Shown in pieces: positions 8,398 through 17,842 of a stretch of 39,723 nucleotides of DNA. The stretch comes from Parcubacteria group bacterium GW2011_GWC1_45_14 (lineage in GTDB: Bacteria; Patescibacteriota; Minisyncoccia; Moranbacterales; GWC2-37-73): assembly GCA_001001345.1 (NCBI GenBank), contig LCKI01000008.1:1-39723 (forward strand), read 5' to 3'. The position numbers and the translations under genes were made by a program. Under the pieces are notes generated by a model. The model did not search any database and had not been told where the DNA came from. It saw only the letters and a program-made list of their open reading frames with translations. The number at the start of each line of letters is the position of its first letter. The stretch's first letter is position 1.

Positions 8398-8685
8398 TTA
8401 AAGCACGCTTTTCACTTTCACATATCCGTCCTTGGTTTCCGGCGCATTTTTCAAGATATCATCCTTGCCTATCGAACCGAAATCGGAAAACAGGTCCGAA
8501 CGGAAAACATTTTGCATTCCGGTGATGTGCCCGATCGGCTCCACTTTTTCCGTATCCAATTCCTGAAGCTCGGCAAAGTAATCCAGAACACCGGAAAGAT
8601 CCTTCTGGTATTTTTCGATTTCTTTCTCATGCAGACTTATGCGGGCCAAGCCGGCGATATGTTGTATTTCTTGTCTGGATAACAT
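8398..8685 (-). CDS. gatC: Amidotransferase subunit C
   Basis: The small 95-residue GatC subunit that stabilises GatA-GatB. Typical features are the N-terminal LSRQEIQHIAGLARISL, the central DYFAELQELDTEKVEP and a C-terminal APETKDGYVKVKSVL. It directly precedes gatA with almost no spacer, giving a gatC-gatA order. The start ATG at 8685 is the family start. Confidence 0.93.
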   Translation of the reverse strand: MLSRQEIQHIAGLARISLHEKEIEKYQKDLSGVLDYFAELQELDTEKVEPIGHITGMQNVFRSDLFSDFGSIGKDDILKNAPETKDGYVKVKSVL

Positions 8686-8695
8686 GACGTATTTA

Positions 8696-8802
8696 CTCTA
8701 CGAATTACGAATTTTACGAAACTACGAAATGAAATTCATAAAATCTTTTGATGGGGGAGTTGTTCGTACATTCGTAAAATTCGTAATTCGTAATTCGTAG
8801 AG
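8696..8802. repeat. Large inverted repeat made of 7-bp words
   Basis: Arm 8696-8720 (CTCTACGAATTACGAATTTT and ACGAA) is the reverse complement of arm 8771-8802, which carries one extra 7-bp unit (TAATTCG). The arms are built of repeated ATTCGTA words. It fills the whole gap between gatC and ligA and would form a long hairpin. Confidence 0.75.
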
Positions 8803-8804
8803 AC

Positions 8805-10991
<2,187 letters not shown>

Positions 10992-11017
10992 CTAATTATA
11001 TCATATCCATAATACAA

Positions 11018-11044
11018 TAAAAATCCCTTTTTATAGGGATTTTT
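11018..11044 (-). terminator. Terminator of the type IV pilus operon
   Basis: AAAAATCCCT and AGGGATTTTT around a 6-nt loop, 29 bp past the stop of the last prepilin gene (11073). Confidence 0.85.
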
Positions 11045-11072
11045 CAAACAGCGCAAGCCTGCGCAAAAGATA

Positions 11073-11660
11073 TCATTTATTGACTCTTAAGGAAACGGTC
11101 GTTTGGATCCTGATAGGATTTCCCGTCGTAGCATTGCAAGCGTCGGGATCTCCCCCTTTAGGGCAAAGCTGGAGTGAAACCGTGATTTTGCCTGCGCTGA
11201 CGCCGTCCACGAACGGAGTCACCATGAAGCCGCCAAAAACCCGACCGTCGATCAGAGATGTCCCACCAGGCGGAAGAGCACCTTCGGCGCAAGTCGTTTC
11301 ATCCAAATTCCCCGCCCTGAGACTGAGTTTATCTCCCACTATCACATATTCCAAACAAGCGTTGTCCTCGTCCTCGGCCGCCTTGGAATAGTCATATACT
11401 ATGATCCTGTCCACGGTCCAGGGAGCGGCTGTCGGTGCTATTATCTTGCTCGTCCGGAGCGTCTTGGCCAGGGAATTAAGCGCCAACTGCGCGCCCTCCA
11501 AATTCCGCTGCGTATTCTTGGCATTTTGCTGGGCTCCCAAAAAGCCCACGAAAACATTCGCCAAGGTCGCCACTAAAAGGGAAAAAACGAACAAGGCTAC
11601 CAAGACCTCGATCAAGGAAAATCCTTTCTTCTTTTTATTTTTCTTGAAAATGTTTTTCAT
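11073..11660 (-). CDS. Minor prepilin, PilW/GspJ-like
   Basis: A 195-residue type IV prepilin: basic leader rich in Lys, cleavage site KKKG/FSLIEV with Glu at +5, then a hydrophobic helix (LVALFVFSLLVATLANVFVG). The C-terminal region has paired cysteines (TTCAEG, LCPKG, DACNA). Size and last-of-operon place suggest a PilW/GspJ-type minor pilin that helps start pilus assembly. I chose ATG at 11660, 17 bp after the upstream stop; a GTG at 11687 in frame overlaps the upstream gene and sits almost on a GGGGAG sequence, so it is less likely. Confidence 0.8.
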   Translation of the reverse strand: MKNIFKKNKKKKGFSLIEVLVALFVFSLLVATLANVFVGFLGAQQNAKNTQRNLEGAQLALNSLAKTLRTSKIIAPTAAPWTVDRIIVYDYSKAAEDEDNACLEYVIVGDKLSLRAGNLDETTCAEGALPPGGTSLIDGRVFGGFMVTPFVDGVSAGKITVSLQLCPKGGDPDACNATTGNPIRIQTTVSLRVNK

Positions 11661-11676
11661 ATACGGATAATATCGC

Positions 11677-12225
11677 TTAATTTTCACCTCCCCAATCGGT
11701 CAATATCGTCTCCGCATAGGTGCAGTCGTTTATGTTCAGGCATTGGGAGATGTCATCGCCAGGATTCACAGAACCCCACCAAACGAGACTGACGACTTTC
11801 CGCTCATTGGCCGCGCCCTCTATCATGATCCTTCTGGAGAACTTGGTAGCGATTCCTCCCATGGCATGCGTGAGAAACTGTGGAGTCGCGCCCGAGTCAT
11901 AGTTCAACTTGAAGCCGGTCACCCCCCCACACTCCCAAGAGCCCACCAAAACATCTATCCGGCAAGCGTCGTTTGCGACCAGACTATCGAAAACATTGGA
12001 CGCCGACGGATTCACGATGACATTCGTATCACGAATATTCCTGACAAGCTCGACTCCCTCCTGCGCGAGCTGGGAAGCGACGATGGCGTCCCTGGATTCA
12101 TTGGAGTTGGAGACGGAAGTCGCAATAAGAGAAAGCGTGCCCGTAATCCCGACCGAAAGCACGAAAAGGGCCATGAGGACCTCAAGCAAGGAAAAACCTT
12201 TTTTATTATATATATTTTTTCGCAT
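11677..12225 (-). CDS. Minor prepilin, PilV-like
   Basis: A 182-residue prepilin with cleavage site KKG/FSLLEVLMALFVLSVG, typical of PilV/GspI. The conserved stretch IVASQLAQEGVELVRNIRD after the helix is characteristic of PilV-like pilins in Gram-positive and CPR operons. Four or five cysteines (NDACR, WECGG, QCLNINDC) probably form disulfides outside the membrane. It is followed directly by the PilW-like gene. Confidence 0.82.
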   Translation of the reverse strand: MRKNIYNKKGFSLLEVLMALFVLSVGITGTLSLIATSVSNSNESRDAIVASQLAQEGVELVRNIRDTNVIVNPSASNVFDSLVANDACRIDVLVGSWECGGVTGFKLNYDSGATPQFLTHAMGGIATKFSRRIMIEGAANERKVVSLVWWGSVNPGDDISQCLNINDCTYAETILTDWGGEN

Positions 12226-12234
12226 CTTTCTTTA

Positions 12235-12804
12235 TTAAGGACAAACGTCCGTTCCTATTATCTCCTCGATCCTTCCCGTGGAATAAACGCACACCAAGCC
12301 GAAAATCGAATTGTTGACGGATGACACTATCTTAATTTTCGCAGTTTCAGCCGCTGAAGGAAAAAATCCGATCGTTGAAATCTTGCCGCCCGGAGCCGCG
12401 AAAGAAATGGAGTCGTCTTCTGCCGCCCCCGCTATATTAACCTTCTTTATCGTTTCGCTCCTGGTAATCCTATCGACGCCGTCGCATGCGCCGGACCTCC
12501 AAGAATAGAGAGTGAACGTGGTCGCGGTCGAGTCGGCGGTGTCTCCGTCCCATTCCAAACCGTTGAGGCAGATGTTGACCAAGGATCCGGTCGCGGTATC
12601 CACTTGCTGCTTTCCAGCCAGGGAATTGTTTTGCGCCTCCCTGACCAAAGCAGCTATCTGCCTGGTCGCCGCCTCGACCTCATCCAAAGGCTTCGTTCCT
12701 TGAAAAGATGCCAACGTGAGTCCGATTCCCAACGCCATTATGAAAAGCACGAACAGCAACTCCACCAATGTAAACCCTCTCTTATTCTTTTCTTTCTTTA
12801 TCAT
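12235..12804 (-). CDS. Minor prepilin, FimT/GspH-like
   Basis: A 189-residue prepilin with leader MIKKEKNKRG and FTLVELLFVLFIMALGIG after the cut site. The segment AATRQIAALVREAQNNSLAG is the usual FimT/GspH helix. The C-terminus contains a Cys in GLVCVYSTGRIEEI, resembling the FimT core, and ends in Cys-Pro. It is separated from the PilV-like gene by 9 bp. Minor pilin; role in initiation or DNA binding is inferred from the family. Confidence 0.82.
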   Translation of the reverse strand: MIKKEKNKRGFTLVELLFVLFIMALGIGLTLASFQGTKPLDEVEAATRQIAALVREAQNNSLAGKQQVDTATGSLVNICLNGLEWDGDTADSTATTFTLYSWRSGACDGVDRITRSETIKKVNIAGAAEDDSISFAAPGGKISTIGFFPSAAETAKIKIVSSVNNSIFGLVCVYSTGRIEEIIGTDVCP

Positions 12805-12929
12805 ATCAAATTATCAAAATTGTTCCGAGTTAATTCTGGGCATCGATAAGTGCCGAGTGACCATATCTTTATCTTACAGGCTTTTCCTATTCGAGTCATT
12901 CGAGTGCTATTCGCAAATTAGAGTCGCTA

Positions 12930-13727
12930 CTAAATATAGAAAAGGAAAAATTTCAATTGAGGGAAAATTCTGGGAAGCAGGATGGTCAAAAATATTCCCA
13001 ACACCAGAAACGGCGCGAACGGCACCTGGCTCTTCATCGTTTTTTTCCGAAATAGGACCAGCCCGATTCCGAAAAGGGCTCCGATCGTGAACGAAAGCAT
13101 CAGGGAGATGAAGATCTCAGGCCAACCCACCAATAGCCCGACCAGGAGTCCCGCATAGGCGTCGCCATATCCCATCCAAGTTTCCTTGGAAAAGTGCGCC
13201 AGGGCGAAAAAGAAAGCGAAGGCCACGGCTCCGGCCAAGATTCCGGAAAAAAGCTTCAACGAAAATATGCTTGTGGCGCCGCTGAACGCCTTCCAATCGA
13301 TCGCCAGATAATAAACCAAGACGGCTCCGACCGCGATCCAAAGGATCAGCATCGGGATTTCCATATATTTGAGATCATACACGAAGATGATCAACAGTAA
13401 GGAAAACATCACGAGAAAGAAAAACGTCGGCAAATATGTCGCGGTATTTTCAAGGACGAAGAAATATTTCCCTACCAGCGCGAACAAAATCCCAGTGGAA
13501 AATTCCACGGCCGGATAGCTACAGGAAATCTTCTCCCCGCAATCCCGACATTTGGCCGAGAGCAGCAAAAATGAAAGAAGCGGGATGTTGTCATGCCAGC
13601 GGATTTGTCTTTTGCATTTCGGGCAATGCGAACGCTCCCAAAGGGATTCCACCGCATTGAGACGGTAAACCACGGCGTTGAGGAAACTGCCGATGATAAG
13701 CCCTAACATGAGGAAAATTATGAACAT
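12930..13727 (-). CDS. pilD: Type IV prepilin peptidase
   Basis: A 265-residue polytopic aspartic protease that cuts the leader of the prepilins encoded next to it and may N-methylate the new end. Visible: N-terminal LGLIIGSFLNAVVYRL, zinc-type CPKC...CRDC pair (about residues 35-65), catalytic Asp in FVYDLKYMEIP and in GYGDAYAG, about eight membrane helices. These match PilD/ComC. The gap of 125 bp between it and the FimT-like gene holds no gene. Confidence 0.93.
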   Translation of the reverse strand: MFIIFLMLGLIIGSFLNAVVYRLNAVESLWERSHCPKCKRQIRWHDNIPLLSFLLLSAKCRDCGEKISCSYPAVEFSTGILFALVGKYFFVLENTATYLPTFFFLVMFSLLLIIFVYDLKYMEIPMLILWIAVGAVLVYYLAIDWKAFSGATSIFSLKLFSGILAGAVAFAFFFALAHFSKETWMGYGDAYAGLLVGLLVGWPEIFISLMLSFTIGALFGIGLVLFRKKTMKSQVPFAPFLVLGIFLTILLPRIFPQLKFFLFYI

Positions 13728-13748
13728 AAAAGTGTCATTAAAATGATA

Positions 13749-14174
13749 TCAGCAGGATCCTATCTCCTCGCAACCTTCCGGGTCGCATTCCAACCGGCAA
13801 CCTGAACAATCCCAATCGCTCCCGCCCGGCCCGTCCAGCGTAGTGAAAGACCAACTGGTCGCGCTCGGCGTAACTCTAAAAAAGGGCTCTGCAATTCCAC
13901 ATTTCTGGCTAAGCTCCGGGTATGATCCTGCGATATCAGGATCACAAATGAAAGCAGAGGCGGGACCCGAAAAAACGGTGCCTCCAGTCCCAAGACAAAG
14001 CTCAAGCGCGGTCTGCACGCTTTTCATGGAAGTCTTATATCCGTTGATGGCGGCCTTGTCCCTAGCGGAAGAAATCATAACCAAAATAATAGTTGCGAAT
14101 AAAGATATTATTCCAACAATTATCAATAACTCTATTAATGTAAATGCTTTTTTATTTCTGCTAGCAATTGTCAT
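13749..14174 (-). CDS. Prepilin with Ala at -1 and Cys-rich tail
   Basis: A 141-residue prepilin: [21 protein letters not shown], then a pilin helix (ARDKAAINGYKTSMKSVQTALE). The residue before the cut is Ala instead of the near-universal Gly, which prepilin peptidases tolerate but usually process less well. The C-terminal part is unusual, with a dense cysteine cluster (DWDCSGCRLECDPEGCEEIGSC) likely to form disulfides or bind metal. It lies between the major pilin and pilD, after a pair of hairpins. Confidence 0.78.
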   Translation of the reverse strand: MTIASRNKKAFTLIELLIIVGIISLFATIILVMISSARDKAAINGYKTSMKSVQTALELCLGTGGTVFSGPASAFICDPDIAGSYPELSQKCGIAEPFFRVTPSATSWSFTTLDGPGGSDWDCSGCRLECDPEGCEEIGSC

Positions 14175-14220
14175 AAAAAGTAATTAAATCCATTCCTTAA
14201 ACATCCATTGTTAAATTCAC

Positions 14221-14286
14221 AGCTTCGTGCCAACTCAATAAATTTTAAAGTTGGCACGAAGCTTGCCAATATTGATATTGGCAAGC
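14221..14286 (-). repeat. Two consecutive perfect hairpins after the major pilin
   Basis: On the minus-strand transcript a 12-bp hairpin (14261-14272/14275-14286, GCTTGCCAATAT and its complement) is followed by a 15-bp hairpin (14221-14235/14249-14263, AGCTTCGTGCCAACT and complement). Three bases are shared by both stems. No strong T-tract follows, so it may protect the 3' end of the pilin mRNA or weaken read-through rather than terminate fully. Confidence 0.75.
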
Positions 14287-14306
14287 TAAGAAACCAAAAA
14301 CTATGA

Positions 14307-14681
14307 CTAACAATCTGTTCCGGCAAAAGTTGCGCCAGTTTGTAGTAAAGTTCCAGTACAAGTAATTCCTGCGTATGGAGCCCCAGCTGTATCATCTGTA
14401 TCCACAATTAAAGTACTCCAGCTTCCGTCAGTAGCACAGACTCCTCCTGATGTAACCACTACACCAGTAGGCATAGTTGCTGGAAAAGCATTGCCGGTAC
14501 CATCATCACATTCAATAATACCGTTAGGAACAATACTTGAAGCTGCTGACTTAAACCCAGCAGCTTTTGCTTTTGTTCTTGCGCTGTTCAATGAAACCAA
14601 AACTATTGAAGCCAAGATACCGATGATCGCGATAACGATCAAGAGCTCGATCAGGGTGAAACCTTTATTCATTTTTTTCAT
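14307..14681 (-). CDS. pilA: Major type IV pilin
   Basis: A 124-residue pilin. Start ATG at 14681 is fixed by the excellent AAAGGAGGTG ribosome binding site, the strongest in the operon, which fits high expression. Leader MKKMNKG, then [20 protein letters not shown] with Glu at +5. The rest is short, rich in Thr, Gly and Ala, with cysteines at IIECDD, GVCATD, ITCTG and the C-terminal TDC that can close a D-loop. It is followed by two stable hairpins. Order in the operon after pilC agrees with the role as main subunit. Confidence 0.9.
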   Translation of the reverse strand: MKKMNKGFTLIELLIVIAIIGILASIVLVSLNSARTKAKAAGFKSAASSIVPNGIIECDDGTGNAFPATMPTGVVVTSGGVCATDGSWSTLIVDTDDTAGAPYAGITCTGTLLQTGATFAGTDC

Positions 14682-14949
14682 ATTCACACCTCCTTTCTTC
14701 AAATTCCTTTGTTTTTCCGATCCCGTCGGGAAATTGGAAATCCTGCTAAATTCTGTAGCCGAACTTTCGGCTGCCACGGACGAGCCGCAGGCGGAATTCC
14801 GAGCCCACGCCTTAAAATCAATCGGGCATTGTTCGGAATTTTTACAGGATGACGGATTTTCCTTGGAATCGGAAACTTTTTTGGAATTTTTTTAACTTTT
14901 ATCTAAACTCTCATTTGTCTTTGTTTGGTTCTCTTTTTCTTTTCCGAAA
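14682..14949 (-). other. 268-bp leader before the major pilin
   Basis: No gene between pilC and the pilin start. The minus-strand RNA would contain hairpins such as AGCCGAA/TTCGGCT and GGCTCGGAATTCC nearby. I could not recognise a known riboswitch (a c-di-GMP riboswitch would be the one to look for) or a clear promoter. The length suggests separate control of pilin. Confidence 0.5.
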
Positions 14950-16161
14950 TTACTGGATTTGTCCCGTTATGGAGTATATCGGCATCAAAATGGCGAACAC
15001 CAAAAGGGCGACGCCCAATCCCAGTACCACGATCAATATCGGTTCTATCAAGGCGGTCATGTTCTTTGTCATGCGGTCTATTTCCTGTTCATAGAAAGAC
15101 GAAATGTTCTTGAGCACGTCGCTTATCTTTCCGGTCTCCTCTCCCACTTTGATCATTTTGGCCAAAATCGGCGGAAATTCCTCATATTTAGCAAAAACCG
15201 AACTCATCACTCCTCCGGTCTTCACCTCCTCAGCCGCCCGCAAAATTATCTTGCGATACACGCTGTTATCCACGATGTCCCCCACGATCATGAGCGCCTT
15301 CACGATCGGAATTCCGCCATTTAAGAGCACTGAGAGGTTCTCGGAAAATCTGGCGATATAGACGAATTTGAACATCTTTTTTATTATCGGGAGTTTTATT
15401 TTTATCTGATCGAACTCATCCTTGCCGGAATCCGTCTTGATGTAATAAAGAACGCCGACCACTCCCCCAAGGACGATTATCAACACGGCCCACCAGAAAG
15501 ACTGCATGAAATTGCCCGTGTCCATGATGAGCTGGGTGTACCACGGGATAGCTACGGCCATGTCATCGAATATCTTCGTAAGTTTCGGCAAGATTACCGT
15601 GAAAACGACGAACCCGATAATGACGGACGCGGAAAGAATGAAACCGGGGTACATGAGTGCCGACTTGACCTTGGAATTCAATTGGTACGCCCTTTCCGTG
15701 TTGTCAGCTATGAATATGATGGATTTTTGAAGATTTCCCGAGATTTCACCTGCCTTGATCATGTTGATAGCCAGCGGGGAAAAGACATCCTTGTGCCTCA
15801 TCATACTCTCCGAAAGCGGCATGCCGTCCTCCACGTCCCCGATCATCTCAATAAGAACCGAACCGAGGAGTTTGTTTTCGGTCTGCTCTTCGATCGCCCG
15901 GAGCGCCGTAGTTATCGAAACTTTGGCTTCGACGAGCGTGGCGAATTGGCGGTAAAAGACTGCCAATTCCTGCTGGTCGACGCTGTTCCAAAGCCTCTCC
16001 AGATTCCGAAGGACGTTCATCGATTCATCCTCCTTTTCCAAAACCAGCGGGATCAGGCCTTTTTCCTGAAGCACCGCGATGGCCTCGTCCCTATTCAGGG
16101 ATTCGATCCTTCCTTCCCTGACCTCACCCTCTGAATTTTTCGCTTGAAAATTAAATTTCAT
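14950..16161 (-). CDS. pilC: Type IV pilus inner-membrane platform protein
   Basis: A 403-residue PilC/GspF protein that anchors the assembly ATPases and moves pilin subunits. It shows the N-terminal FNFQAKNSEGEVREGRIES, two cytoplasmic GspF repeats (first with FYRQFATLVEAKVSI, second with FSENLSVLLNGGIPI), each followed by hydrophobic helices, and a C-terminal membrane helix (ALIEPILIVVLGLGVALLVF). Length is normal. It lies between pilT and the pilin. Confidence 0.93.
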   Translation of the reverse strand: MKFNFQAKNSEGEVREGRIESLNRDEAIAVLQEKGLIPLVLEKEDESMNVLRNLERLWNSVDQQELAVFYRQFATLVEAKVSITTALRAIEEQTENKLLGSVLIEMIGDVEDGMPLSESMMRHKDVFSPLAINMIKAGEISGNLQKSIIFIADNTERAYQLNSKVKSALMYPGFILSASVIIGFVVFTVILPKLTKIFDDMAVAIPWYTQLIMDTGNFMQSFWWAVLIIVLGGVVGVLYYIKTDSGKDEFDQIKIKLPIIKKMFKFVYIARFSENLSVLLNGGIPIVKALMIVGDIVDNSVYRKIILRAAEEVKTGGVMSSVFAKYEEFPPILAKMIKVGEETGKISDVLKNISSFYEQEIDRMTKNMTALIEPILIVVLGLGVALLVFAILMPIYSITGQIQ

Positions 16162-16170
16162 ATCTTATAA

Positions 16171-16188
16171 GCCTGTCGACGGACAGGC
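16171..16188. repeat. Small GC-rich palindrome between pilC and pilT
   Basis: GCCTGTC-GACG-GACAGGC hairpin in the 44-bp spacer. Similar short palindromes occur at 5418, 5441, 17300 and 20531. Confidence 0.6.
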
Positions 16189-16205
16189 AGGTTTTATTAA
16201 CCTTG

Positions 16206-17285
16206 TTATTTCTTGCTGATAAGCATCTGGAAATATTCCCTGTTACCCGCATAAACGAAAGCATCGTCAGCAGTTATGATTCCTCTTTGCACCAGACTGG
16301 CCAAAGATTTATCCAATGAAACCATTCCATCTTTAAGACTGGTTTCGATCACGGAATCTATCTGGTACGATTTGTTTTCCCTTATCAAATTCTCCACCGC
16401 GCTGTTTTTTATCAAAATCTCCAAAGCCGGGACCCTGCCTCCTCCGACTTTCGGTATGAGACGCTGCGAGACCACTCCCAAGAGCACGCTGGCGAGCTGC
16501 GACCTGACTTGGTTTTGCTGATGGGCCGGAAAGACATCTACGATACGGTCGATGGTTTGGGCCGCAGAGTTGGTGTGCAAAGTGGCGATGATAAGATGAC
16601 CTGTTTCAGCAGCCGTCATAGCAGTGCTGATGGTATCGAGATCCCTGAGCTCTCCGATCAGCACGACATTGGCGTCCTCGCGGAAAACCGCCCGCACACC
16701 CTCACTGAAAGAATGGGTATCCCTTCCCACTTCACGCTGGTTTATGATACATCTGTCCTGTTCGTAAAGATATTCGATCGGATCCTCGATGGTTATGATG
16801 TGCTTATTTTCATTGTGGTTAAGGTAATCCAAAAGCGCGGCCGACGTCGTCGACTTTCCATGTCCGACCGGACCGGTCACCAGCAAAAGACCTTGTGAAT
16901 AACGCGTGAACTCATAGAGCATGGAAGGAAGGTTGAGTTCTTCCAGGTTTCTGATCCTGCTTGTGATGAGACGCATCGCCAAACTGACATTTCCTTTCTG
17001 ATAGAAGACGTTGACGCGGAACCTCGCTTTGTCATCGAAGTTGTAGGAAAAATCCACCTGCCCCTTCTCCATCAATTCCTTCTTATTATCCTCGCTCATT
17101 ATCGCGTCGCTCAACGACTTCGCTTCATCCACGGTCAAAAGGCTTTCCTGTGAAAGGGGTATGAGTTTTCCGTCAATCCTTACTGTCGGATATCTTCCGA
17201 CGACAAGATGAAGATCCGAAGCGTTTTGCTGGGCAACTATCCTTAAGAGATTTTTTATTTTCTGCTCGCTATGTTCCGTTGTCAT
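16206..17285 (-). CDS. pilT: Pilus retraction ATPase
   Basis: A 359-residue hexameric ATPase that depolymerises the pilus, powering twitching and DNA uptake. Walker A is GPVGHGKSTT near residue 140 (variant of GPTGSGKST), Asp box ITIEDPIEYL, Walker B VVLIGELRD, His box TLHTNSAAQTIDRIVD, and the PilT-specific AIRNLIRE-like AVENLIREN. These favour PilT over PilB. N-terminal domain DLHLVVGRYPTVRIDG is normal. Confidence 0.93.
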   Translation of the reverse strand: MTTEHSEQKIKNLLRIVAQQNASDLHLVVGRYPTVRIDGKLIPLSQESLLTVDEAKSLSDAIMSEDNKKELMEKGQVDFSYNFDDKARFRVNVFYQKGNVSLAMRLITSRIRNLEELNLPSMLYEFTRYSQGLLLVTGPVGHGKSTTSAALLDYLNHNENKHIITIEDPIEYLYEQDRCIINQREVGRDTHSFSEGVRAVFREDANVVLIGELRDLDTISTAMTAAETGHLIIATLHTNSAAQTIDRIVDVFPAHQQNQVRSQLASVLLGVVSQRLIPKVGGGRVPALEILIKNSAVENLIRENKSYQIDSVIETSLKDGMVSLDKSLASLVQRGIITADDAFVYAGNREYFQMLISKK

Positions 17286-17299
17286 TTTTTACTTGCCCT

Positions 17300-17341
17300 G
17301 TTGAATCCGGCTTTGCCGGCGCGCTCCTGGCGCGATTCAAC
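17300..17341. repeat. Nested palindrome between pilT and the receiver gene
   Basis: Outer arms GTTGAATC (17300-17307) and GATTCAAC (17334-17341) enclose CCGGC-TTT-GCCGG. It lies in the 134-bp spacer upstream of pilT. Confidence 0.65.
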
Positions 17342-17419
17342 GGAGTAAATTTTTATTTTTCACTTTTATATTTTTTCGATAAAGATCAATGTCTCTTACT
17401 TTGTAATTATAACAAATTT

Positions 17420-17800
17420 TCATCTTTCCAACAACGCGTTTATTTTCGCCACGACTTCGGACGGAGTGAAGTGGGATTTTATCAGGTAATCATTGACTCC
17501 GAGAGTGTTGGCATCCATCACTCTTTCCTTGTCGGAAAGATTGGACAACATGATTATGGGAATGTCTTTCCACTTCTCGTCCTTCTTGAACTCCTTGAGA
17601 AAATCCATCCCGTCCATATACGGCATGACGATGTCCAGCAAAATCAGATCAGGCAAAAAAGTTTCCAATTTCTTGAGGGCGTCCAATCCGTTTTCTGCCA
17701 TCACGATTTCGAATTTTTCCTGCCTGAGCTTGGTTTCATATATATCCCTGATGAAAACGTCGTCTTCTACCAGCATTATTTTTTTTATACCCTCAACCAT
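17420..17800 (-). CDS. CheY-like response regulator receiver in the pilus operon
   Basis: A stand-alone 126-residue receiver domain. Acidic pair in LVEDDVFIRD, phosphoacceptor Asp in LILLDIVMPYMDG (near residue 55), Ser in IIMLSNLSD and Lys in DYLIKSHFTP. There is no output domain and no histidine kinase in the window. Its place between pilB and pilT suggests control of pilus extension and retraction, like PilG/PilH-type regulators, but this is inference. Confidence 0.88.
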   Translation of the reverse strand: MVEGIKKIMLVEDDVFIRDIYETKLRQEKFEIVMAENGLDALKKLETFLPDLILLDIVMPYMDGMDFLKEFKKDEKWKDIPIIMLSNLSDKERVMDANTLGVNDYLIKSHFTPSEVVAKINALLER

Positions 17801-17807
17801 CTTTTTA

Positions 17808-17837
17808 GAAATTAGAAATTAGAAATTAGAAATTTTT
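17808..17837. repeat. Heptamer repeat before pilB stop
   Basis: About four tandem copies of AGAAATT fill the short spacer between the receiver gene and pilB. The same unit reappears at 35686-35715. Confidence 0.75.
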
Positions 17838-17842
17838 ATATC

